Shown here: one piece after another, positions 24,059-34,690 of the stretch
Numbering within the stretch: position 1 is the first letter of the stretch
Layout of the letters: each line of letters starts with the position of its first letter
From: Siderastrea radians
Lineage: Eukaryota > Cnidaria > Anthozoa > Scleractinia > Rhizangiidae
Assembly (NCBI GenBank): GCA_964017195.1
Contig: OZ024887.1
Location: forward strand, 59,721,311 to 59,785,310
DNA length: 64,000 nucleotides
Reading direction: 5' to 3'
Notes under the pieces: model-generated
Databases searched by the model: none
Seen by the model: only the letters and a program-made list of their open reading frames with translations
Told to the model about the DNA's origin: nothing
Position numbers and translations under genes: made by a program

Positions 24059-27000
24059 ATGGTATGATAAAAAGTGATAGATTGAATTTTTGCAATGAAG
24101 CACAGTGCACATAAATTTTACTGGTCAGATCAATCGCTTGCATGCTGCATCCGCCCATCGTTTGGTGTTTGTCTATATTCCAGTCAAAAAAGATAGATTT
24201 GCACGCCAAGAAAATTAGCTGACTAGCCATAAAATTTAATTTGGCTTCTCCGCACTCTGTAGTAAATTAAAATGGTGGTCACATTTTAAGATGGAATCCA
24301 TCAGGAAATTGAGTAATTGGTGGACAAAAACCTTGTACCAGAATAATTTAAAGTATATCGCATTCTTTTTCACACTTTTTAAGAGCTATAGATGTAATTT
24401 GTTATCTGTAATAACCCCAAAGACTATTTCTAATGGGAGCCCGTGAAATTTAATTTCAAATTTAACAGGAATTGTGTAAACACAGGTAAAATAGGTAAAT
24501 TTTTATGCGTAAGATTTCATTTTGTGAAATTTCAAATTCATTTTCTCGGGCTCCCATAAGAAATTGTCTTTGGGGTTGTTACAGATAACAAATTACATCC
24601 ATGGCTCTCAAAAAATGTAAAAAAGAATGCGATATGCTTTAAATTATTCTGGTACAAGGTTTTTGTTCACTGAAAATTGAAATTACTCAATTTCCTAATG
24701 GATTCCGTCTTAAACTATTCTGACGTCCTTATTTGTATTTAAATCCAACAGAGTAAGATTGCTGAAGAGATGATGACCAAAGTCCATATGGAGGGCTGCA
24801 TAAACGGCCACTTCTTCACGTTGGAAGGCGAAGGCAAGGGCAAACCGTTTGAGTAAGTTGAAGTCAGTTTTCAAATAAATGGAACCCCAAAATGCTTTTC
24901 TAATGGTGTCAGTGAGACAACGGCGGTCAGCAAAGTGGCTAGGTGCTATGTCCTTTATCGCCACAGCCTTGTATAGTTATTTTCTGTCGTTTTATTAGTT
25001 TCGCTGGGGAATTCAACTGTTACGTAATAGCACCAAGATTAGTAAAAGTAATCGCATGAGGCCGAGTGGAATTAAGGACAAATAGATAAAAAGAGATAAA
25101 TACATTTTAGTTCATTGACAAAAGACACTTAAAAGTCAAACTAAGTAAATTTTATTTAAGTCTTAAGCTAATTACATGAGTTTCGAAGCTTCCTCTCGCT
25201 CCCTGAACCACAGGTAGCCAAAGCTTGAGTTATGACTGAAAATTGATAAAATTTTATGAAATAAACAGTGTTTCTTTGTTTATATCTTGCGTACTTGCTA
25301 TCTAGAGCAAAAATTCGCTCTCCGAGCAAGAATAAGCGTCTTTCTAATTTTTGCTCCAATTAGTATTATAATATTATGCAAGGTTGCATACAAATCTGCC
25401 ATTTCACCCGCATAAAAGCATACCTCTTTTCACCAAATGAGCTATATTTCTTGAAATGCGCCGTTTCCACTCACAATTTCCTCAAACCTGAATGAATCCA
25501 TAGTCGAAAATCAACTATACGCCGGAAAAGTTCCATCTTTCCCAACATTTGTCACCATAAACGGCAATATTTTGAGCTTCTTGTATAAGAAATAAAATGT
25601 CAGTGTTCGACCGCCGACCTCTGCGCACAAATATATGCAAATATGCTAATCTCATCTCGCTGTTCTCTTCTCACTGGACAATTCGCACAATGGCATGGAC
25701 ATGACAAATCTGCTGTATCGGGGAGGTGTGAACGGTAATCAAATGGCCACGCTTCACGCATGAAATGTCACACTGTTTACAATCTGCCGGGAGAAACCAC
25801 CAGACAAAAACTCGTGCGCGTTCCATTCGTCTCTGTCTTGAAGAAAATAATAATAATAAAAAAAACATTTGGATCCTCCTTATGTTTGCCCTAAACTGCA
25901 ACATTTTACTGTCAACATGTACTATATATTTGCTTTTAATTTGTCTCAAATACAAGATGCACGAAATTGTAGCATGCAAAGCGTGTATGTATTTTGTAGC
26001 AACCGTATGATGAGGAAATTTGCCCTATATAAGCGAACTTGTTGTTGCAAACTAATGGTGGAAGAGTTTAGTCACCTTGTCTGTTATAAAGAAATGCCTT
26101 TTCAAAACGGAAGACAAATATCTGAGTAAAATGTTGCTTGAACTTGCAGTTTAGGGCAAACATAAGGAGGATCCAAATTTGTTTTTTGATTTTCTTCAAG
26201 ACAGAGACGAGTGGAACGCGCACGAGTTTTTGTCTGGTGGTTTTTCCCGGCAGATTGTAAACAGTGTGACATTTCATGCGTGAAGCGTGGCCATTTGATT
26301 ACCGTTCACACCTCCCCGACACAGTAGTTTTTGTCATGTCCACGCCATTGGGCGAATTGTCCAGTGAGAAGAGAACAGCGAGATGAGATTAGCATATATG
26401 CATATATTTGTGTGCAGAGGTCGGCGGTCGAATACCGACATTTGATTTCTTATACAAGAAGCTCAAAATGTTGCCGTTTATGATGACAAATGTTGGGAAA
26501 GATGGAACATTTCCGGCGTATAGTTGATTTTCGACTATGGATTCATTCAGGTTTGAGGGAATTGTGAGTGGAAACGGCGCATTTCAAGAAATATAGCTCA
26601 TTTAGTGAAAAGAGGCATGCCTTTGTTTGGGTGAAATGGCAGATTAGTGTGCAACCTTGCATATTAACTTATAATACTAATTGGGAGCAAAATTAGAAAG
26701 ACGCTTATCCTTTCTCGGAGAGCGAACTTTTGCCCTACATAGCAAGTACGCAAGATATAAACAAAGAAACACTGTTTATTTCATAAAATTTTAATTTTCA
26801 GTCATAACTCAAGCTTTGGCTACCTGTGGCTGAACCAAGATTTTCAGGAGTTTTTAAAACACCGTAAAACGTTCAGGTTTACCTTTTGGAATTTCTCTTC
26901 GAGCTATCACCCGATTTCCTACTTATTTTGCTAGCCAACCCGGTAAACGTCGAACTCTGAAGCAATATCCTAGTGTTGAACAATTCAAAATCCGCTTTTC

Positions 27001-29369
27001 GTTTCAAGACCCTTACAAAATGCAAATGACGCGTTCTCGCGCTCAATCAATCAAATGCGAGCAATTTTGGCGCTTGGCCAATCAGGAGTCAGTAATTTTG
27101 CCCTCGTTGGAAAGAAAATTAAGAAAAAAAATGCCCTCTTTCTCAACCAATAAGCAATCAGTAATTTTCCCTCCATGCGTTATAAAGAGAGAAATATTAT
27201 TTTGGCAAGTCGAATTCAGGTCTGTTATATCTGAAAATCGTAAACTTCTATCTTTTTCTTTGCGTTGACATTGCATTAATTACCAAGCAATAATTTCGGG
27301 AAACTTTTATTTGGCCCTAAGCCAAGCTACGGCTTTTGATAGTTATTTTATTAAAAAAAAAACTTTGCTGGGGAGTTTAAAATTCAACTATTACGTAACG
27401 ACAAAAAACCGGGAAGGAAAAAAAAGACATTATGCCAAGGCTACTCCCTATAGTGGGCTATAGAGGGAGGCTCCGCCCAAAAAGGGTGCCATTTTTAAGC
27501 TCGCAGTAAATTAAAGGGTACGGAAAATGCAATCTTAATATACGAAAGGGTTACAAAATCAGCTGCAAAGTGAAAGAAATGGTGGCTAACGCGAAAAGGG
27601 TGTCAAAGGGTGCCACATTTTGCTAGAAATAACTACGCACTGAATCAGAAGGACTGAATACTCGGGAAAAAAGTGACGATTATAGGATTATAGGAAATTC
27701 TATTGTTTTGGCTTATCCTTGAGGTATAAGAATGGGATGCAATTTTGCTCAAGGATTTCGAAGGAGTACTACTTTTACTTTCGTAAAATTAGTATATTAA
27801 ATTAAAGGCTAAGGGGTTTAAACCTCCAGGTGGAGCCTCCCCGTATAAAACTTATTGAGTAGCCCCCCCCCCCCCCCACGGGAGGTTACCGAAACATCAC
27901 GAGGGTCAAAAGCAGAAAAACGCCGAGCCCATGTTAAGCTTCTACCGTAGTATCTTATCGTATGTAGTATCTGATCGTAGTAGATACTCATGTACGCTCT
28001 CTACACATTAAAATCTGACTTGATGAAGTCAAATGACTCGTGAATATTTTCGCTGATCACAATCTTCGATTTTGTCTCATGCTTTAGTGGCTGTCAAACT
28101 GCGACGTTTCGTGTGACTAAGGGCGCGCCCTTGCCATTTTCCTTTGAAATGCTGACTCCGATGTTTCAGTATGGCAGCAAACCCTTCGTCCAGTACCCCG
28201 CAGACATACCTGACTTTTACAAGCAGGCTATTGAAAATGGTGGATTGTCATGGGAGCGGATCGCAACCTTTGAAGACGGAGCAGTCATGACGGTTTGCAA
28301 CAAGTCAACGTAAGTTCAATAACCCTTGTTGTGTACTTTGTGCGTGAATATCCTACCTCAAATCAGAGAAAATCCGAACATTTTCACTAGGAAAAAAATT
28401 GTTTTGAAAAATATTTTAAAAAAGAGAAGTGTTTTGGCGAAGAAGGTTTCACGTACAGCCTTAAAACTTAGAACGATCTTGTACAGCATAATAAACGGCA
28501 GCAAAGGATAGTGTCGCTCAGCGTTTATTTTAATGGTCATTTCTATCCTCTTTAGTTTACAGGCAAAACCATCCATCCACTCCAACTAAAAATTAATTAT
28601 TGATCAACTGAAATCATAATGTAATTTTATTTTTACAGAATGAAAGACAACTGTTTCTACTACGAAGTCCAGCTTTTGGGCATCAACTTTCCTCCAAATG
28701 GACCTGTTATGCAGAGAAAGGGAGCGGGCTGGATGCCAGTAACTGAGAGGCTGTGCATGAAAGGAGATTTTCTGGTGGGCGAAAGTGACATGACTCTGAA
28801 ACTTCAAGGAGGTGGTCTTTACACATGTCACTACAAAACAATTTACAAGTAAGTGACTTTAAGAAGGACTGCAGTTCCTTGAGATGTATTCCCCACCCCC
28901 ACCTTTTTAGATAATGCATCCCCCTCATTCGCTTAAAAACAAATTTGTGTGAGTCCATGCGGTAAAATCTCAAACGGTGATCACTTTAAACACCCTAGAA
29001 AAGTTACAAAGATTATCCCTCTTTTTTTAACAGGTCACCATCATAATTTTTGTAAGGTGAAGATTACCAGGCGCTTTTTATCCGAAATCTTTAACGAATG
29101 AAAGGACGGGGTCATTTCTTCTTCACGGAGTCAGGGGAATTGCTTTCGATATTTCACTTTTTTCCCGAAAGAGACACTGAACAGCCCAGTGTCTGATTCC
29201 AGCTGTTCTGTTCCTTCGCAGAGCAATGAATCCTGCAGCCCTAGCAGTCATCAAATGCCCTGGATTTCATTATGCTGACCATCGCCTTGAGATTACAAAA
29301 CATGACGCGGATTATACTAATGTCGAACATCAGGAGTTCTCTAAAGCTCGTCATTCCCCCATGGTCTGA
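24059..29369 (+). CDS. GFP-like fluorescent/chromoprotein, gene B (5 exons)
   Basis: Exons are 24059-24061 (ATG only), 24752-24852, 28088-28309, 28639-28848 and 29222-29369. All junctions are GT/AG and the phases fit, giving 227 aa with no internal stop. In order: N-terminal strands with '[15 protein letters not shown]', the central helix with the QYG chromophore in '[10 protein letters not shown]', '[12 protein letters not shown]' with the family Arg, '[17 protein letters not shown]', and the last strands with the conserved Glu in '[10 protein letters not shown]'. It has the only canonical TATA box (TTTATAAG) among the three promoters visible here. Its first intron has gained a 420-bp TTAA-flanked MITE and its second a foldback element. 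It is most likely functional; colour class is not determinable from sequence alone. Confidence 0.88.
24290..24709. mobile_element. 420-bp piggyBac-like MITE with TTAA duplication
   Basis: It is flanked by TTAA on both sides (24286-24289 and 24710-24713). The ends GATGGAATCCATCAGG and CCTAATGGATTCCGTC are imperfect inverted repeats that extend about 190 bp inward, so the whole element can fold back. The paralogous introns of A (near 23.29 kb) and C unit 2 (near 52.84 kb) have the empty site 'acattttaaact'. TTAA is the target of piggyBac-type transposases. No coding capacity. Confidence 0.85.
25170..26840. mobile_element. Foldback element in gene B intron
   Basis: Counterpart of the element at 21.02-22.81 kb. 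Its arms meet near 26.0 kb: 'cgcatgaaatgtcacactg' at 25.76 kb returns as 'cagtgtgacatttcatgcg' at 26.26 kb, and 'aaatgcgccgtttccactc' at 25.45 kb returns at 26.57 kb. The open frames inside are mirror images of each other and not evidence of genes. Confidence 0.7.
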
Positions 29370-30243
29370 TCTGCCTCGAGAATGTCCAGAGTCGCGTGAC
29401 GATCAGAGACGGAGAAGCCGACAGCAGCCTCTCATTTTGATGGAGCTTATTAGTGTAATGTTTTTATAGCTAGACATTGAATAAATAAAACTCCATCGGA
29501 ACATTTAATCACTGCCTTGCTAGTTAATTTTTTTTTCCCGAGGGTTGGGGTACCTATAAGCTGAAAACAATTTATTTTTTCTTATTCAGCTTTCTTGATG
29601 TAAAAAACGAAATAACTGGCCAAAACTCGCGGCTGAAAGTGCGAATGGCACACGTGGCAGAGAGCGAAGCCGCACTCGAAATGCGGCCGGAAAGCAGGAA
29701 AAACTCGGGTAAAAACAAGGACTTTCTTGCAGCCGAGCTGTGATATTGTAGAACATATCACAATTCCCGGCCCTTTAACAAAGGTTCGTGCTTGATAAAT
29801 AGTCTGTTCTAAGTTTGGTGAAAATTTTTTTTTCGCCCCTCCCCCCAACAAAATATGTATCGGTTTGTGCCCCTAACTCGCACATTTCAACTTCTAAGCA
29901 AAGGTAAATGCTGGATAAGACTTAAAAAAAGGGATATAGATGTTTCCTAACCTTTCGCGTTCCGTGAAACATAGCATAAGCAGTCAGTCTAATTGTCTTG
30001 TCAGAAAATTGCATAAACTGGAATACTGAGCTTTCTTGTTGAATAATTTCCATACAGTAAAGCTTTTCTTTTGTTTTCTGTTTGCCAATCAGTGCAGAAA
30101 TTTTGTCCTTTTTAATTAGTTAAGTTTCGTGATTAAACGGTTAACGACCTCTGTTTCATAATATTCCAGCTATATTAATTAATCGTCTTTATGAATGACC
30201 TTTTCGGAGCGACGTTCATAACTTCGGATAAAACTAAAACAGA

Positions 30244-30881
30244 AATAAAAGTCTACTGTAATTAAATGTTGTACAACATTCATGGCAGACGCTATGACTC
30301 ATTCAGCGATTTTCGCCTGAGCGTAACACCACCTGGGAATTCACAACGAACCCTAACAAAAGCATATAAAGCTTGATGGAAGGTTCGTCTGCCTCACAAC
30401 CAAAGATCCAAAGATGAAAAAACCCTTGTTGTCTTCCACTAGAAAGGAGAATGCACGATGAGTGGTTTTTAGTCGTCTTGTCTGTACTGTTGGATGGTTT
30501 ACAGCATTGCCGGTTACATCTTGCATTTTATGACAACAGAAGCAAACACCGGTGTAGCCTGCATAGCACGCGTTTCCGTAGGTTTTCCGCCCGTGAAGGC
30601 ATGTTCCACTTTTTAGCGGCGCGAAAATTGGGGCTAGCGCAACACTGATGGAAGGAGCGGGGAGGGGGAGGGGAGGCGAGAAAAGGAGACGCTACCCGCA
30701 AACCCCATTTATCGGCGCGAAAATTGGGGCTAGCGGAACACTGATGGAAGGAGCGGGGAGGGGGAGGGGAGGCGAGAAAAGGAGACACTTACCCGCAAAC
30801 CCCTTTATCTCAACGTGGAAAATCGGGATTAGTTTCTTCTGAAAACCTTTTCAAAGCGTCGCAAAGAAAGGATCCTTATGG
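30244..30881. other. Intergenic DNA with a 96-bp tandem repeat
   Basis: Two copies of a 96-bp G-rich unit start with 'gcgcgaaaattggggctagc' at 30619 and 30715. A TATA-like 'catataaagc' is at 30.36 kb but no following gene could be recognised. Confidence 0.5.
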
Positions 30882-30890
30882 AACAATTCT

Positions 30891-31835
30891 TAGCCTGCGG
30901 GCAAGCTCTCCGGGGCGATCTGGCGGTGGGGCGGGAAAAGGAAGGAGAGCTTGCAACTCCGTCTCAGGAATTTGAATTTCTGCATGGAAAAAGCGATGCA
31001 AAATGCTGATTGGTGGAGATTTAATTTGGTAATGACGTCATCAATCTTCACGCGCAGACGACAAAAGTAAACGCCGAATGCGACGTTAACTACGAAGCTA
31101 AAATTTTCAGACTCGAAATTGGGGTTACCTCGGTGTAAGAACCTGACAAGATTTTCTTTGTTTGTTAGCTTTTGTTTTGCTGTACGGTGTTGTTTAAAAT
31201 ATTTTTGTTTCCTTTGTTTTACGTCATCCGTGAGTTTCACAGGTTCTTACACCGAGGTAAAGCCCGAAATTGCCTTCGCCAAACCTGCCGTCAAAAGCAA
31301 AACTTTTGAATGTAACTTATACTAGAAATCGAAGGGTATGATGGTAGAAAGAGAATTAGAGTAAAATAGCAAGCTTTCTTCCTGGGATTATTTTTAGTTC
31401 ACAGTGCAGTGAATTTGCATACTGCGAGTCACAAAATAAATTGCTCGAGCGATGTGGGAAGAAATCGAACCTTTCTTTCGCGCACTTTATCCTTCGATTA
31501 AAATTGAAATAGTAAAAGAGGCTCATATTGAAAGTCAATGACAATTGTAAAAGAATTTGTAAGAAATAGCGAACATAATCCGAAGTTAGTTTTAGTTCAA
31601 AAGCGCATCAAATTTGCATAACGGGTGAAATCTGACCTTCTTTCACGTGTTTGTTTGCTACATTTGATCTCGCTTCTGGTTTGCGCTGATTGGCCAAAAT
31701 CTGACACCTCAGACAACGGGGAGCCACAGCTGCGCTGGAGGCGGAATTTGAATTTCAGAGACGTAGTTGCAAGCTCCGCTCCTTCCTTTTCCCGCCCCGC
31801 CGCCAGATCGCCCCGGAGAGCTTGCTCGCAGGCTA
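30891..31835. mobile_element. 945-bp Mutator-like non-autonomous element with 9-bp duplication
   Basis: The target-site duplication AACAATTCT is at 30882-30890 and 31836-31844. The terminal inverted repeats begin TAGCCTGCGGGCAAGC on the left and, read from the right, TAGCCTGCGAGCAAGC. They extend about 95 bp with few differences. A nested inverted repeat ('ttacctcggtgtaagaacc' at 31.13 kb and its complement at 31.24 kb) sits inside. No transposase frame is present. A 9-bp duplication with long inverted repeats suggests the Mutator superfamily. Confidence 0.8.
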
Positions 31836-31844
31836 AACAATTCT

Positions 31845-32795
31845 CGCTGATCTTTGCAGATCGGTAGGAGTGAAAGTTGTTCAACACTTGGAGCTATTTT
31901 CGAACGTGAGCCTGTGCAATTCTTGCTCTTAAAAAATTCGGAATTTAGGAGGTAGCGAGGTAGGTAGGCAGCGAGTATGCTGTTTTCCAAGCTCCACCAA
32001 AGCAGTCTATCAACTTGTGTAAACGGCTCCAAACTCCATCAGGCAACAGTCCTTGTCGTATTTCGTGTCGGAAAAAGCTTCTCGTAAGTCTTTAAGATCT
32101 GCCGTCGGATCAGGACAAAAATGATCTACTTGAGTCAAACCCTCAGTGAATTGATGTGGGGAAAGTCACGACAAGAATTCCCCGATCGAGTCGTTGTGTT
32201 TATGCGGGTCATATACCTGATTTGATTGACGGGTTTATCCCTTGGCAATCAACACTACCATGCGGGGCCAATCACGAAACTCCGTTCGCGGACGAACGGG
32301 TTTTTCAAAATCGTGGGGTTTGTGGGCAAGCGTTTCCTTTCCCCCTTCACCTCCCCCTTCTCGCATATTTTTATGCTCGCCCCAAGTTTCGCGCGTTCAA
32401 AAAGCGAAAAATGCTTCAACCCAATACGAAAACGCTTGCTACGCAGGCTAACACCGGTGCTAACAGTTGTGGCACCTTTGTGTTAAGCACCAATATCAAC
32501 ATTCATATTCTCCCCAATGACATCCATATATTTCTTATGGTACAAATTGAAAGAATTTGTATTAAAACAACGATCCCATATCGTTGATGATCATTTCCTT
32601 TATTTTCATGACCTGTTTGTTTGGCCATGTAGTAATTTTATAGGGAAAGTTAGACGCTGGTGGCTATTGGGGAACCTCTGGTTTAAAGAGTGCATGCATA
32701 AGGAGTGAAGCACTGGCTAGAATGTTTGCACGGGGCTTTGCTTGTCTTTATGTTTCAACGAGTGGATAGATTTTCCCCCACCAGACTCCTAAAGT
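31845..32795. other. Left flank of the Polinton; no gene seen
   Basis: There are open frames up to 143 codons, but none shows a domain, a splice-consistent structure or similarity to other parts of the window. Confidence 0.4.
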
Positions 32796-32801
32796 CAGTG
32801 A
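32796..32801. repeat. Target-site duplication, left (CAGTGA)
   Basis: CAGTGA directly precedes AGTAGT, the outer end of the left inverted repeat, and recurs at 50939-50944 immediately after the right end. Confidence 0.9.
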
Positions 32802-33188
32802 AGTAGTAAAGTGGGCCCATCTGGCACGTAATGCTGGCTTCTGATTGGTCGAGTGACGTCATCACCGGAAGTGGGATGGGAAACCGCTGACTAGTTGGAA
32901 AAAGGGATCGTGGGCTCAAGCAACCGGAAGTCACGTGTTTTTGAAAGGAAAACCGCTGTGCAGTTGGAAAAAGGGATCGTGGGCTCATGGAACCGGAAGT
33001 CACGTGTTTTTGAAGGGAAAACCGCTGGCGAGTTTGAAAATAGGATCGGGGGCTCAAGGTGGGTTAAAACCGCTGAGAAAACGCGGGCTTAAAGTCCAAA
33101 GTCCAATTTCTGGAACGTGGGTGATCCTTGACCCATATATGGTCCATAGATGGATTTGATATGGTTTTGATATGACACAAGTCCAATT
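32802..33188 (+). repeat. Polinton left terminal inverted repeat (387 bp)
   Basis: It is the reverse complement of 50552-50938 with two differences seen (near 32.95 and 33.07 kb). It contains about 2.7 tandem units of 69 bp, each starting 'ccgctg'. Sites resembling host factor motifs are dense: inverted CCAAT, a CRE (TGACGTCA, 32854-32861), ETS-type CCGGAAGT (about 32866, 32924 and 32993) and an E-box CACGTG fused to the last two. Open frames inside the repeat are an effect of the tandem structure. Confidence 0.93.
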
Positions 33189-33205
33189 TCTGCAACGTGG
33201 GTAGG

Positions 33206-33213
33206 TATAAAAG
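33206..33213 (+). promoter_or_regulatory. TATA box of the penton-like gene
   Basis: TATAAAAG lies 38 nt before the ATG at 33244, just inside the inverted repeat. Confidence 0.7.
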
Positions 33214-33243
33214 GGTAAACCCTAAGGTGAGGGAGTAGTCACG

Positions 33244-34257
33244 ATGAGTTTTTACATCACTCTGCTCAGTGATCAAGCACAAGGCACGGGGCAAAAATTT
33301 ACGGCGCGACTGCCTCGTTCCCATTATTTGGTGGAAGATGATTGGGAAGCAGCTTTGGAAGATCAAAGCAAGGAGAATTGGACGCAAGAGGATAGTCAAA
33401 AACATTGGATGAATACAGATGTTAGATACATCCCAAAAGGTACGGATGGAACGGCCCCCCTTCAAGTCAACAAACAAATCCATTTACCGCCCGGGTATTA
33501 CCACAATTTGAAAGAAGCCTGGATTGCCATTGCGTACGAAATGGAAAAACAACACATGGACGTCATGATGGATATAGCGAAAATGGATGTGGACGATCAA
33601 GCCAAACGCAAACAACTAGCGGCTCTCAACCTGGCTCAACCCTATGTGAAAATCACCAATACGGGCGTCGCCCCCGAATTAGATTCGTTGTATGTACTCA
33701 TACCGGCCAATATGCAATTTGAAATGGAATGGAAATTCGCTGGACTGATGGGATTGGTGAAAGATGGAACGGCAAGTGAGCTCGTGGTCCAAGAAAAAAA
33801 TTATCTGGTGAAACATATCGTGGATTACAACGATCGTCATAAATGGGAAGCAACGATCGGTCCTGTAGCCAAATATCCACCTCATGGCATTGCGTCCGTC
33901 AGCTTCACCCACCCGGATTTCGATTATTACTTCTTCTTGGGACCGAATCTGAGACGACAACCCTTTCCCAGTACGCCGACGGTCAAACCTCAACAAGGAC
34001 AACAACAATTGATGATTTACACGGACTTGGTGGCACCGAGCATTCTGGGAAATCAAGAAAAAGGGTTTTTACGTACCTTAGATGCGGGCAATACCGACCA
34101 TCAGTTTGATACGACGCAACGGATGTATTTTCCTCCTGGCAAAACCATCTTTGACAGCATTGAGATAGAAATTCAAACAGCGAATGGACAGCCGGCTCCG
34201 TTTAAACAAGGCAGAACCATCCTCACCGTTGAACTCTCCAGAAAAAGTCAACGATAA
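33244..34257 (+). CDS. Penton-like minor capsid protein
   Basis: 337 aa. The layout follows the penton family common in cnidarian Polintons: an N-terminal 'FYITLLSD' strand, 'LPPGYY' near residue 85, a 'LMIYTDLVAPSILGNQ' segment near residue 260 and a C-terminal 'FDSIEIEIQTANGQPAPF' followed by strands ending 'TVELSR'. In Polintons this protein is predicted to be a single-jelly-roll pentamer at the capsid vertices. It is the first gene after the left repeat and has its own TATA box. A second, 5'-truncated family member lies at 35.93-36.23 kb. Assignment is by family pattern, not by search. Confidence 0.75.
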   Translation: MSFYITLLSDQAQGTGQKFTARLPRSHYLVEDDWEAALEDQSKENWTQEDSQKHWMNTDVRYIPKGTDGTAPLQVNKQIHLPPGYYHNLKEAWIAIAYEMEKQHMDVMMDIAKMDVDDQAKRKQLAALNLAQPYVKITNTGVAPELDSLYVLIPANMQFEMEWKFAGLMGLVKDGTASELVVQEKNYLVKHIVDYNDRHKWEATIGPVAKYPPHGIASVSFTHPDFDYYFFLGPNLRRQPFPSTPTVKPQQGQQQLMIYTDLVAPSILGNQEKGFLRTLDAGNTDHQFDTTQRMYFPPGKTIFDSIEIEIQTANGQPAPFKQGRTILTVELSRKSQR

Positions 34258-34300
34258 CGACTTAGATTGAAAAGAGATGAGGAATAAAAGGACTTACCGC

Positions 34301-34380
34301 TATCCCGTTTGCTTGCTTGCTTGCTTACCTGCTTGCTTGACTGCTTGCTGGCTTGGGAGTGAAAACGGGGAGTGGAGGCG
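34301..34380. repeat. (GCTT)n-like simple repeat
   Basis: Imperfect 'gcttgcttgctt' tract just after the penton-like gene. A similar tract occurs after PolB at 49.10-49.13 kb. Confidence 0.7.
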
Positions 34381-34620
34381 ATTTTTTATAGAGACCCAAA
34401 GGTCACGTGGGAGGGGTGATGAACCAACCAGGGCACAGGGTGCCACAAATCCTGTATGAGGATTACGAAGACGATGATTTGATCTGCCACGAAATCCTGG
34501 ATGACGAGGACGAGGAGACCCCAGTGGTGCCCCTGGGAGGGGTGGGAAGAGGTGGGGGGACCCCCCTCCCCCCTCCTTAGATAGACCATGAGGCATTGCG
34601 CGGATTGGGGTATATAAGTC
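34381..34620. promoter_or_regulatory. Divergent-type promoter module, copy 1
   Basis: It has a plus-directed TATA (TATATAAG, 34611-34618), a minus-directed TATA (complement of attttttata, 34381-34390), 'ggtcacgtgggaggg' (E-box plus G-rich) and a 29-bp GC-rich core at 34546-34574 that is identical, in reverse complement, to 44810-44838. The order of all these pieces is the same as in the PolB promoter (44.76-44.93 kb). The minus-directed half has no gene in front of it, so it seems to be a relic of duplication. The core contains GGGGACCCCC, which fits the general kappaB consensus; that is inference only. Confidence 0.7.
34419..34580 (+). CDS. Small acidic ORF within promoter copy 1 (53 aa, doubtful)
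   Basis: The frame starts at 34419 and stops at TAG 34578. It encodes an Asp/Glu-rich segment ('EDYEDDDLICHEILDDEDEE') and ends in a Gly/Pro-rich tail that is simply the GC-rich promoter core translated. About 100 nt of this stretch are absent from promoter copy 2, so the coding-like acidic part is specific to this copy. It has no promoter of its own and no family match; it could be a fragment of a lost gene. Confidence 0.25.
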   Translation: MNQPGHRVPQILYEDYEDDDLICHEILDDEDEETPVVPLGGVGRGGGTPLPPP

Positions 34621-34690
34621 AAGCGAGGCCACAGGACGTCACTCCTAGCTTTGAGTTCGTGCTGTCTTGACTTATGTCACTTGAGGGAAA

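Larger units (their letters stand above)
24000..30243. repeat. Large palindrome, right arm (contains gene B)
   Basis: Inverted partner of 17.73-23.99 kb. It ends near 'cttcggataaaactaaaac' (30.24 kb), which mirrors 'gttctagttttatccg' at 17.73 kb. Beyond these points the flanks are unrelated. Confidence 0.85.

Noticed and set aside
21587..26277. Similar '[14 protein letters not shown]' frames on both strands in A and B introns
   Set aside because: They are mirror images within foldback arms; conservation comes from the inverted repeat, not from coding.
32156..32587. 143-codon frame left of the Polinton
   Set aside because: No domain, no splice structure, composition like the surrounding non-coding DNA.
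32755..33159. Open frames with 'SPRS-F-T-QRF' type repeats in the terminal repeats
   Set aside because: They are translations of the 69-bp tandem units and occur mirrored in both terminal repeats; no start context or domain.
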